Shown here one piece after another: positions 32,673 through 43,314 of a DNA stretch of 64,000 bases. The position numbers and the translations under genes are program-made. The first letter of the stretch is position 1, and every line of letters begins with the position of its first letter. Source of the DNA: Rhodosorus marinus (taxonomy: Eukaryota; Rhodophyta; Stylonematophyceae; Stylonematales; Stylonemataceae); NCBI GenBank assembly GCA_029953675.1, contig JAMWBK010000001.1:1897001-1961000 (forward strand), given 5' to 3'. The notes under the pieces are model-generated. The model saw nothing but the letters and a program-made list of their open reading frames with translations, did no database searches and was not told the origin of the DNA.

Positions 32673-35600
32673 CACACGCCGACACCGCACGACCCAGGCG
32701 TCTCAATCCCACTGATATGACCCTAGTTGGACGGATCAACGGTCGGGAGATTCCTCTCTTAGTGATACCGGCAGCAGTCACTCTGTTTTGAGGGGTACTC
32801 CAGATGCTACTCCAATTATCCCAACCCAGCACGGGAAACTGGACACGGCCTTGCCGGGTACATCCATAAAAATCTTGGGCGAAGCCAACGTAACCTTACA
32901 ACTGGGTGGTCACAATTTCGATTGGCAACCCTATATTGTGGAAGAAGCAGCTAGCCCGGGGTACCTAGGGAGAGATTTCTTGCAAAAATACAATGCGCAG
33001 CTGAATCTACACAGCCAGACCCTGACGTTAAACCCAGAAGTACCAACATACGAACCGGAAAAACCAGAAAACCATCCTGACACACAACCTGAATACCCAG
33101 AAGATCAACTTGTCTATCCAAAAGAACAACCTAAAAACCCTGCAGAACCGGTAGATCCTGAAGAAAACAAACCAGAAGAAAAACCAGAAAAAGAACCTGA
33201 ATACCCCGAAGAAACTGAAACAGACCCAGACATTAAACCAGAAGCCAAGCTGAGCAATCAACCAGAAGAAGCTGAAGAACTCGTCACTCAGCCTGAACAG
33301 AAACCTGAAAACCGGGAAAATTACTGTGAACAAAACCCTGAAGAGTATGACGAAACATTGGAGGAACCTGAAATCAAGAATATGACGAAATTTACACAAA
33401 AACGACGGGATGAAACGAAAGATTTGGAGAAATTTATTATGTCGAAATATGGGGACGTCTTTGCGGAGGACATAAAGGACCTGCCACCTTGGCGCAATGT
33501 CAATTTTAGTATTGATTTGAAACCGGGAGCCGAGCCAATTGCCCAAAGACCGTACCGTATGAGTCTTACGGATCAACGAGAACTGAAAGCTCAACTGAAC
33601 TACCTTTTAAGCAAGAATTTGGTGCAACCGAGCTCGTCGCCTTTCGCCTCGCCATGCCTTTTCGTCGACAAAAAAGATGGTGGTCGGCGATTGTGCATTG
33701 ATTATCGGAAGCTGAACCAGGCTACAATCCTCAACAAAACAGCCCCACCGAGAATTGACGATTGTTTGGATACACTCGGTAATGCCACCTATCTCAGTGT
33801 CATCGACTTAAGAAGTGGATATTGGCAGCTGAGGGTAACAGAGACAGATATACCTAAAACTGCTTTTACAACGCCGTTTGGGCTGTACGAGTGGCTGGCA
33901 ATGCATTTTGGTCTCACAAATGCTCCTGCGGTGTTTACTCGATTGCTCAACAACATCTTCTTCGATGAGTTGAATGATTTCGTCACTATCTTCTTTGACG
34001 ATATCATTATATACTCTTCGAATATGGCTGACCACAAGCAGCACCTAGCCAAAGTTTTTACGAAGTTACGAGCTAACAAGCTGTATACAAAGCGATCGAA
34101 GTGCGTATTCGGAGTGCCGGAGACTAAGTATCTGGGACATATAGTAGGCAGTGGACAACGCCAACCCGATCCCGGCAAGGTTGCCGCCTTAACGAATTGG
34201 GGGATTCCGCGGAATGTACATGACGTAAGGTCTTTTCTGGGCTTCACCGGATATCTACGAAACTACGTGCCCAAGTTTAGCCTGGTAGCAGCACCCCTCA
34301 CCAACCTCACGAGGAAAGACGTGGATTTTCAGTGGGGACCGCAGCAGAAAGCATTTGACACCCTGCGGGAGAAATTGATGCAGCAGCCAGTACTACGAAA
34401 TCCGGATTTTACAAAAACCTTCACAATTTGTACTGATGCCAGCAACAAGGGAGTAGGGGCTGTGTTGTTGCAAACCTTTGAAGATGGAGAACATCCAATT
34501 GCGTACTTCTCACAGCGGTTCACCACTACGGAGGAGAAGTATTCCACTTATGAACGGGAACTCTACGCGTTGACCCTAGCGGTATTACATTGGCGGACGT
34601 ACGTCGAGGGCCAACGATTTGGGCTTCGGACGGATCATAACCCATTACGATTTCTACGTTCCCAGCGGGAATTAACAAAACGACAGGCAAGATATGTCAA
34701 TAGACTCCTGCCGTTTACTTTTGATATCGAATAGAAGAAGGGAGCAGAAAATATCGCAGACCCTCTCAGCCGAGGAGCGATCAACCAGCTGGCGGTCTCC
34801 GGTATATTACCCCAAGAAGATTGGACCGGAGCATATCTGCAAGATCCTGATTTCGCTGCAGTCTACCCAGAAGCAGTAAAATACGCGGAGCAGGGATTTC
34901 GTAGAAAGCAGGACATTTTATACAAACATCATCGTGTTTGTGTGCCGCGGAAATTCGTACCGCACTTACTGCGAAAACACCATGATGAACCAACCGGAGG
35001 ACATTTTGGGCTTCATAAAAGGGTGAACCTGTTGAAGCGGCGATATTATTGGCGGACCTTACGAGATGACGTCCAGTCCCTGATACAGAAATGTGAGACA
35101 TGTTAGCGTCAGAAACCATTAAGGGCGGCTCAGGGGCTTTTGCAACCTCTGCCAGTACCAGAATCAAAGCTACAGGATATCTCGATGGACTTTATTGTCA
35201 GTCTCCCGATGACGGAATCCGGACATGACGCAATCTTGGTAATCGTGGACCGATTCTCGAAGTACGCGAAGTTTATCGCGACCAGAACGGATGCAGACGC
35301 CCGTATGACGGCAGAACTGTTTTTCGAACACTGGGTGCGTTTTGCAGGCTTACCGCGAACAATTGTCTCCGATCGCGATACGAAGTTTACCAGCCTATTC
35401 TGGAAACAATTAATGGGTAAGCTTAAGGTCAAGACTCACGTAAGTACGACCTATCACCCGCAGACGGACGGACAAACAGAGCGGGTTAACCAAACCTTGG
35501 AGACTTACCTCCGGTGTAACAGTAGCCAAGCGTCATGGGACTCTGATCTTCCCATGGCGGAGTTGGTCTACAACACGCAGATTTCGGAGTCTACTAAGTA

Positions 35601-36282
35601 TTCGCCCTTCGAACTTCTGTACGGACGAAACCCTGAGCTACCGGGATCCTTAATAGTACCACGTGCAGAAGAAGCTACCACTACGCCTTTACCTGATGCA
35701 GCGGAAGTTCTTCTACAACATCAACACGACCAATACCTGGAGGCGCGGAACAACATGCTTTACGCTAAGCAAATCCAGAAGATGCGGTATGATGCGAGGC
35801 GGCGAAACCCTGACTTTACCCCCGACGAGCTGGTATTATTATCGACCAGAAACCTGCCGTTGCAAGACTCTAAACCGTTTCGACCGCGGTACATCGGCCC
35901 TTTTCGCATCAAACGGAAGATAAATGATGCCGCCTATACGTTAACGTTGCCAGCAGGGATGAAGATACATCCAACGCTCCACGTTTCCCTGCTGAAGAAA
36001 TTTAGGGGAAACCCCAACGACGTTCATCTCAACATACCCGATTTTGCAGCTGAAGTAACGGGAGGCGAAATCAAATCCGTACTTGGTCATCGGATGAAAC
36101 CAGAGGGAACCAGAGAATATATGGTATACTTCGAGGGGGAAACAGTAGCTGATGCTCGATGGATTGCAGCTCACCAGTTGCCACAAACCTCTGCTACAAA
36201 AAGGCAAATTCGCTACTACATGAACTTTCATCGTGCTGCTGAATCTGCCCGACCCCGCGCTTCTTCGGTGGGAGGGATGTGA
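32669..36282 (+). pseudogene. pol: Pol polyprotein with a frameshift and two stop codons
   Basis: The reading enters in the -1 frame after gag, then shifts at about 32762-32764, directly before the protease active-site D-T-G-S; one base appears to be missing. From 32764 the frame is constant to 36282 except for TAG codons at 34732-34734 (after RNase H) and 35104-35106 (inside the integrase zinc finger, after C-E-T-C). Domains in order: protease, an unusual Pro/Glu-rich spacer (about 33031-33384), reverse transcriptase with the catalytic F-F-D-D at 33991-34002, RNase H (T-D-A-S, D-H-N-P), HHCC integrase zinc finger, the D,D,E core (D-F-I-V, S-D-R-D) with the Y-H-P-Q-T-D-G-Q-T-E-R block, and a chromodomain-like tail. 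The stop lies inside the right LTR. I describe the breaks only. Confidence 0.9.
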
Positions 36283-36581
36283 CGTCTCCACCTTCCCGCA
36301 ATGTCCGGCTATGCAAAATTATGCTCGGGCCGTGCCAAAATCTCTGGAGGTGCAACACCCTTTTGAGCTTAATAGTTATTGCACATCCCGATGGAGCAAG
36401 AGTATAAGTACGATGGGCAAACTCGATATTTCCCAGGTTATCTGGAGAGAAGAGAGACAAGATAGAGAAGAACAAGATAGAATTGGGATATATTACCTAA
36501 TTTGGGAGTAATTAGGGGGGAATAAAACTCGAAATATGGAATAATTTGAGTAATACCCAGCTGGCAGTTTGAGACGTAAAA
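36278..36581 (+). repeat. Right LTR of the Ty3/Gypsy element
   Basis: 304 bp, differing from the left LTR at two visible sites near positions 21 and 50 of the LTR (A to C, T to C). The pol stop codon overlaps its first bases. Confidence 0.9.
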
Positions 36582-36586
36582 TATAT

Positions 36587-37510
36587 ACAGCCTGTCCTTA
36601 TCGAGATAGGAACTGGAAAAACGCCCCAAACAAGGCAGGAGCAGGGCAGTTTAGAGAATTCATAGGCAGTGTTAGGCAGATTCAAAGTGCTGGAAAGACA
36701 AATGTAATCGGCTGTCCTTGAGGATGTAAACCTCAACTTTTTGTCTGCCCACATCCCCGCAGCTACCCTTGCTCCAGGAAGAGCTTGGAGAAGATGAGAA
36801 CCAATAACGCTTCGCTCCGATTCGAGTCGGCGAACACGTATGTGCCGCGTACGTGTCAGGATATATAACACTACAAGACTGCACACAGAGAGAAACTGTT
36901 CTACAGATGCTGCGTTTGCCTTGGATTCTCTCTCTCCCCCGCCTGGGTTCACGCAGCGGATTTCGTGTGCACCGCCCCTCTGCTTTAGGCTTGGTTTATA
37001 GAGATTTCTAATCCGACGTCTTCAAGATACCCATTCTGAATATACAAAATGACGAGACTATAAAGATAGACAGGAAAGCCCATCACTAGTTCTCTCGACC
37101 TTGTTCGAGGATGGTTGACCTGTACGCCCTGTGGGAGGAGCATGCTGTCGGGAAGGACCATTGAGTGGAGATGAAAAACCGCACAAGCAAAGATTGGGTG
37201 AAAGCACTTTTGGAAGTTTTAATGATCCTGGAATAAGAAAGTATGGGGATTCCCTTTGGTCGGCCAATGTATGGCAATAGCGGCGCGCAGGAATCGAACC
37301 CGTTGCTTGCAGGGCAGGAGGAGATCTACCCTCATCGATGGAGGGTAGTCTTTCTTTCATGGTTTCAGCTGTGAGTTCCTTCTTCTTCGATGACGGCTGT
37401 GAAACACTTGAAAAAGGAGAATTCTGACGTCCGTTTCCGAACGCGCTTCTGTACAAATCCTATCCAGTGTTTTTGGAGCTCTTGGATCGTTGCGAGGTCG
37501 ATTGTCGGGC
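36587..37510. other. Spacer right of the retrotransposon
   Basis: No supportable gene. A sequence resembling a tRNA T-arm (reverse complement of gaatcgaaccc, near 37290) lacks a matching 5' half; see rejected items. The right end is the promoter of the membrane protein at 37511. Confidence 0.35.
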
Positions 37511-38162
37511 ATGACGAGGCTTGGCACAGGCGTACTAGGCGTATACGCCACATGGCCACCCTGTGAGAATAAAAATCGGCATGTACTCTTCTATTCAATA
37601 CTCAACCTATTGTGGGCAAGCGGGAGTCTGTTTTTTCTCCTACTGTTAGTGGCAGGAGACTTTGGCTTCTTCAAGTCGGTAAGCAAATTCTTGGGCTTTA
37701 GACTGTTGTATCAGCGGTCCGCTGGCACTCCGCGGGGATTGGCCTAGGGCTGCTTTCTCTTCTCATTTCGGTTTCTTTCAATTCTTTACTAGCGTGTTTA
37801 ACCTGGGAATTAGTGAGTTAGATCTCGTAGCGACGTTATGTACTTAAGGTGACTGTGTACTGCGTTCGTTGTTTCGATTGTTGCAGATCTTCAAGTATAC
37901 AGGCTCAAGCGAGGTGTTTCCCGAATTCGGCGACAAGCTCGGCGAAGTTGTTTCACTTCTTCACAAGAAAAATGGCAATGCCATGATTTTCCCCGCGATT
38001 CTAGACGTTGTCTTTCTCTTCCTCTCTGCCGTGTGGGGTTTTTCGCTATATTCGGAGATTACTCGCAGAAACCGAGCTGGTCTCCCCGTAACAAGGGCCT
38101 CAGGATATGGATCTGACGGTGCTCACTACTTTCCCGGGAGCGGGCAGCGTCTTGGACGGTGA
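37511..38162 (+). CDS. Small membrane protein, two hydrophobic segments, unrecognised
   Basis: Two exons, 37511-37678 and 37887-38162, with a GTAAGC...TTGCAG intron of 208 bp in phase 0, giving 147 residues. I do not recognise the family. The first exon has a hydrophobic stretch (I-L-N-L-L-W-A-S-G-S-L-F-F-L-L-L-L-V-A) that reads as a transmembrane helix, then a short soluble part around F-K-S/I-F-K-Y. The second exon has another (A-I-L-D-V-V-F-L-F-L-S-A-V-W-G-F) followed by a hydrophilic Arg/Gly/Tyr tail. The N-terminal segment before the first helix (M-T-R-L-G-T-G-V-L-G-V-Y) could be an extra short hydrophobic element. It ends only 32 bp from the stop of the copine gene on the other strand. 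Supported by the clean frame-keeping intron, not by homology. Confidence 0.5.
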
Positions 38163-38194
38163 TTGTCGACTTCCTTCGATGTACTGCAGAAGCT

Positions 38195-40996
38195 TCAAGT
38201 TCCGTTTTGCTTGCCCTCTGCGTCGTTCGTGCCCTGCAGCGACATTTTCTGAAACTGGCTGGGATCCATTTGCTGTGGAGGGTACCCATAAGCACCATAT
38301 GGCGGAGGCATTGGAGCACCACCACCCGCCCCAGGAGCCCCACCATGACCTGGCGGTGGAGGTGGATAATATCCTCCATAATATCCCGGTGGTGCGTACA
38401 TGGGGGCTCCGGGTGCTGCTGGCCAGCCACCGGGTCCAGAAGAACTTTCCGAAGGTATAAACGCAGAGGATCCGTGAGACCCGCTCGACTGTTGGGCGGC
38501 GAGCGATGGGTTACCATCAACATCCTTCATAGATGGATTTCCTCCTCCGGAAGACATTCCTTCGGGGTAGCCAGATGCAGGCGCGCCGTAAGGAGGTGGC
38601 ACTCCACCATACGGATCGGGCATTCCAAAGAAAGTTCCGCCTGGAGGTGCATTGCTCCCTGGGTGCTGGGGAGGTACGCCGTAGTAGTACCCGGGTGGCG
38701 GGGGTTGCTGCGGCCAACCGGTACTACCTGGAGGTCCGCTCGGCGGAGGTCCGCTCGGCGGAGGCTCGTTTGCTGGAGGTCCGTTTGCTGGAGGTCCGTT
38801 CGGCGGAGGTCTGTTGGCTGGAGGTTCGTTCGCTGGAGGTCCGTTCAGTGGAGGTGGTCCGGCCGCCACGCCTGGTGGGACACCGTAGTACATTGGCTGA
38901 TTGTCACCGCTCGCCTTTTGGGACAAAACGTCTTTAGAAGACGCAGTCGATCCTCGTGCTGAAAATTCGCTTACGATGCTAACCGTATCAGCCCCGACTG
39001 GTGGCGGTCTGGGTTTGATCTTCTTCCTCTTCATATACTGCAAGAACTGGTCTGGAATTCTAGGAGTTACAGGAAACACAGGAAATGGAATAGACCAAAC
39101 GTTAGCGCGGAATTACTACCAGAACGCCACCAAGTACCAGAATGCTCACGAAAGCGCAAGAGTCTGCTCGCTTCCTGACAAGCTTACTCTTCCAGCACCT
39201 CAGAAGCAAGCAAGCCGGGACTCTTTTCGTATTTTCGGAAAGGAACAAATTGCACGATGTCAGCGTCCATTTTCTTGCCGTTCTCATTGGAAACTAGCGG
39301 CACTTTGTCGGCGTCCAGGACGTCCATAGTAGAGAAGTCCGCATTGCCGACACCAACAATAACTACCGACATTGGTAAAGCCGAAGCCTGAACGATTTCG
39401 TGGATAGTCGCTTGCAAGTCTGAAGATGAAATTGCACCGTCCGTGATGATCAACAAAATGGTATAGGACAGAGCTTCTGTTCTTTCGTTCTCTCTTGCAC
39501 CTGCGGCTACCGTTCGGATCACCTCAGAAAACACGGTCGGTCCAGACCTGTATAACACATCAAGATATGGGGTCAGCTACTTATGGCAGATTAGTTTGGG
39601 GTATTAAAGCTTTTCCTGAAGAACATTACAGTTTTGCTCTGCCCAAGGCCGAATAGTAAGCCTGGAGTACACCATCCGCGCCGAGGCAGTTGGGGTCTGT
39701 CGCGTTCCCGTTCAAATTGAAGCAGGCACTTGACGATTTGGGGGAATCAGGCAGCTTCGCACCGAAGCCATAGGTTGGAATTTGGTTGTCGCTGTCATAA
39801 TTCGCGAGGAGCTGTCCAACGGCGATGATAGCACGCTCATAATCATTCATACGCGCATCCGAAACGTGATGAAGTGAGGTTTTCAGAGCAGGGTTTCCAT
39901 TGGAGGCCGTGAAGTCAACAGCCACGGCAAGCTCGATTTGATGCCCGCCGGCGATGTAGTCTAGGAAAGACACCTCCTTCTCAATTCTGCGTTCCCTGAA
40001 TACGAGGTTTCCCACCCGAGCACCTTTCGCATCTGCGATTGGCGCTGTTTCTCCCTGGCTTCCAAACTTCAATGCTCCCCAAGACATAGACACTCTGCAA
40101 AGGAGAACACAAGTTTCAAAGCTACACGCTTAGTAACCGTTTCAGTCGTTTGCTCTTCGCATGCGAATAGAATAACATACCCTCCAACGAGCCTCTTGCT
40201 CAATTCCTTAGGTCCCCTATAAACGTCAATTCTTACAAGCGTCGCGTCAGTGAAGTGCTTGAGGGCTTGCATACGAACAACCAGTTTCTGGAAAGTAGCC
40301 AGGTTCGACTTCCCCTGTACTCTCCCAGATTCGCTCTTAGCCAAAAGCTGCCATTTGCCAGCACCCATCTCCGCTCGCACAGTTACCAAGCATGATGGTT
40401 TGCCAATACCACCCATTCTTAAATTATCTGCTTGTAAGCCTAGAATGAGAAATTCCTTCGCGGATAGTGACTCTTCGGCAGACACCTTGAGTTTGCCCCG
40501 GAACTTCTTCTTCCCTTTCGATTTAAGTCTGTCGTTATTTAGCACGAGCGATACACGCTGACCCCTAGATGTCAGAATCTACGAGCATACGCACAGAGGG
40601 GGGAAACAACCAAAACGTACTTTTCGTCAGAAATTAGTGAACTCGAAAGGCACGTTGTCGTGGCACTGAACACTTGCTCACCCTTGCAACATTAATTTCC
40701 GCAGACCCAATAAAGTCGTGCTTGTTAAGATCCTGGCTCTTCGCGTCCCTGTCATAAACCTCAAATTTGAAAGCCTGTACATGGTTGAACTCATACGGAG
40801 CAGTAACCGTCTTCTTAAACTTTGGGTTTTTGGAATTCATAATCGTCTCTGTCCTCCCCATCTCCCTCCACGGCGACACCTCATCTCCATCCTCAAACCT
40901 TTGGTAAACTACAACAAAAGGATCAGAGTGACTAAATACATCCAAATCTACCAACTCCTCGCCCTCAAAGGACAACTCAATCCTACTCCCACTCAT
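38195..40996 (-). CDS. Copine with a long proline-rich tail
   Basis: Five exons on the minus strand: 40682-40996, 40181-40557, 39630-40094, 39188-39547 and 38195-39059, giving 793 residues; typical copines are about 550. Copines are calcium-dependent phospholipid-binding proteins. C2A (residues 1-115) keeps calcium-site Asp residues (S-H-S-D-P-F and Y-D-R-D). C2B (about 130-240) has lost them: the usual S-D-P is K-P-S and the Y-D-Y-D is Y-R-G-P. The von Willebrand A-type copine domain (about 250-505) has the MIDAS D-F-T-A-S-N-G-N-P and I-T-D-G. Then comes I-P-D-Q-F-L-Q-Y-M-K, and the last 270 residues are Pro/Gly/Tyr-rich with 15-bp-encoded P-P-A-N-G/E repeats. The long tail suggests an added scaffold or coacervate-like function, which is inference. 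Confidence 0.9.
38720..38860 (-). repeat. Coding minisatellite in the copine tail
   Basis: Units of 15 bp (plus-strand form ggaggtccgttygcy and variants) repeat about nine times and encode a pentapeptide G/E-P-P-[APS]-[NS]. Copy number may vary between individuals because the unit keeps frame. Confidence 0.75.
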
Positions 40997-43314
40997 ACTT
41001 CACCCCGCCCCCTTTTCCCCCCCCCACTCCAAAAAACCTCGAAAACAAACAAAAAAGTGTACACAAATATTAAACCCAGTCTTCCCTCCCTAACACCCTT
41101 CACCCACCACTCCTAACCCTCCCTCCACCCTCCCCACCCTCTACCAACAACTCCCTCACTCACTCTGCTTCCTTTTAGAAGCCCAACAGATGTAAAAATC
41201 CATTCCGCCAAAAGCCCCTCACAGAAAAGAAAAGAACATTGGCCTTTAGAAAGTCCTATCCTCCAGCCCCACAAAAATTAATCTTTTTTCCATACCAACT
41301 TAAATTACAAAAAACAATTCATCGTGAGGGCGGAATCCATTGTTTTCTTTTCAAGAAAGAAAAACCTTATACTTCAACAAACATCTTTTTTGAGGAATAA
41401 TTCTGATCAAACGGCTTTTTTTAAGTGTATTTCGAATCTATGAAAGATGGTTGCGGTAGTCTTTATGATAAGAACTTTTTCAATGGGGTAGGGTGATATC
41501 GTCAAATATTGTATACGTTGCTTATTTCAATAAAAAAGGTCTTAAGTACTTTTTGCCGGACAAGTGTTCCGGGGGGGCGGGGGCTTATACTTGGTTTAGT
41601 AAATTCGAAAGTGCTGACATGGCGGCTGAGTCAATTTTTGTTTTCGTTTTGTTGAAATATTTGAAAGAATAATAGAATAAAAATCGTGTCTCAAATTTAA
41701 AATTTTGAGGTTGCTGATAGAATATTGGATTTTATTAACATTATGTCAATATGGCAATTTTCGGTTCTTTTTGGTGCCCCCAATTTTGCCCCCTAATTTT
41801 TGCCCCCTATTTACGATGCCTTATTGAAATTTTGTTATTTGGATATAATTGGGAGGTCAATACATTGGTTTAGCTTTTTTTTTGTTTTTGATGAGTTGTC
41901 GTTGGGGAGTGAGTTTCGAGGGGAGAGTGATCGGAAAGGATCCATGTCCACAAACTGTCAGGAGGGCTGTCGTACTAATCGATGGCAAGGTAGAGCATAA
42001 AGGAAGTGAATGGATGCAAGCTTTCTACGTTTTTGTGAACTGAGAGGGTGTATGGTGATATATATCGTTGAATTGGTGCTATTGGTTTGGGTGTGTGTCA
42101 TTGATGTTGAGGGTCCTTCTGCCTGGTTTTTTTTTTTTGCTCCGAGTTGTTATTACGGCTATATCATCGTTCCCCCTCGAAAGAGGGAGGAGGGTATTCT
42201 CATCATGGGTGAAAAAAAAGTGCGAAGGAGTTCACGGAGGAACGTTGGTACAATCCACGAGGCATGAATACCCACTTGCCAAACCTGCATGAATGGAACT
42301 CGGATCGGAGTGCCTATGCTATCAATTTTTGCTCTGCGCGGGCTCGAAGTGTGTCAATAGGTTTGTCTTGGGTGAATAAACGTCTAGGAGCTTTGGTTAG
42401 CTCCTACAGCTCCTCACTCTATGACTATTAAAGATCGAGCGGGTCGCTGGTCCAATTCGTTAGCTAGTTTCTTCAGAAAACGTATTTCCGTTTGCCGGGT
42501 GGGCCTTGTTTACCTGCACTGTCAGTTCTTCACTGTCAGCCCGTCAGGTAATTTTTTTCTTCCGATTTTCGAAGAATCAATCTAAACAGTGCAAGGCCGC
42601 AGACGAAGAACTGTCAACTCAGCCGCTTCTGTCGATGGTGGGAGTGCTAGTCTTCCGTACTCGCTTCTCTGAAACTAGAATTGGGCTCCTGTGAAACACT
42701 GCATCCACTAACACTTGCTCGCTCACTGATGGCGAGAGTAGCAGCGTTTTAATGCGCTTCGCCCGCCCCCTGCATGGCTGGGTGGAGAAACTCGAGCAAG
42801 CGGATTCCGGTGCCATCTAGAGGACACTCCTCCGCATCCAAGCTCTCAATCAAACGTGATTTGAAGTAAGTCATTTATTTCGTTAGCAAGTACCCGAAAG
42901 TGAAGTTTGCTCATCCTATCTTGTCCCGTCAAATGTACAGCTCAAACCGTCAACCAGAAGCGTGGACCAGTCCCTTAAAGACCTAATTCCTACGTCCCCA
43001 AAGGGCGGAGCGATTCTTGCAGCCCGAACGACTCAGACACATATGAAGACTTCCATGATCCGATGCAGAACCATCCGATCTATCTATCTCTACCCGTCAC
43101 AGACACCATCGCTCCTGAAAACCACGCGAGCTCCTCAAGCACGATCACGACCACAGGAGCACCTTCCAATCTCATCTATAACAAGAACGGTAGCAGGGTT
43201 CGAACTTTTACGGCCTTTCTATCCCCACAGCTGAGGGAAAATATCCTCGGTCGCCTTTCGAGTCCTCTGATTGGCGTGTTAATGTTGATAACAAGCGCAT
43301 GTGAAGTCGTTGTA
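40997..43314. other. Intergenic, no supportable gene
   Basis: Copine promoter with pyrimidine tracts (41000-41160), an AT-rich stretch (41270-41760), a poly-G tract near 41570, a T-run near 42130, then mixed sequence up to the YAK1 3' end. Short open frames lack family similarity. Confidence 0.35.

Larger units (their letters stand above)
31418..36586 (+). mobile_element. Ty3/Gypsy LTR retrotransposon (chromovirus type), full length
   Basis: A complete element in the plus orientation, flanked by a 5-bp target duplication tatat (31418-31422 and 36582-36586). Two 304-bp LTRs (31423-31726, 36278-36581) differ at two positions that I can see (about 99.3% identical), so the insertion is young. 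Domain order is gag, protease, reverse transcriptase, RNase H, integrase and a C-terminal chromodomain-like region, which places it in Ty3/Gypsy (Metaviridae). The probable primer-binding site starts at TGGTCTCATCGC just inside the left LTR (31729), and a purine-rich tract gtgggaggga precedes the right LTR. Pol carries a frameshift and two stop codons, so this copy is unlikely to act on its own. Confidence 0.95.

Noticed and set aside
33028-33594. 188-codon Phe/Arg-rich frame on the minus strand of the retrotransposon
   Set aside because: It mirrors the Pro/Glu-rich spacer and the start of RT and has no independent support.
37275-37310. Possible tRNA on the minus strand (B-box-like GGTTCGATTCC)
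   Set aside because: The T-arm pairs only partly, and no 5' half with a matching acceptor stem was found upstream or in a permuted order downstream.
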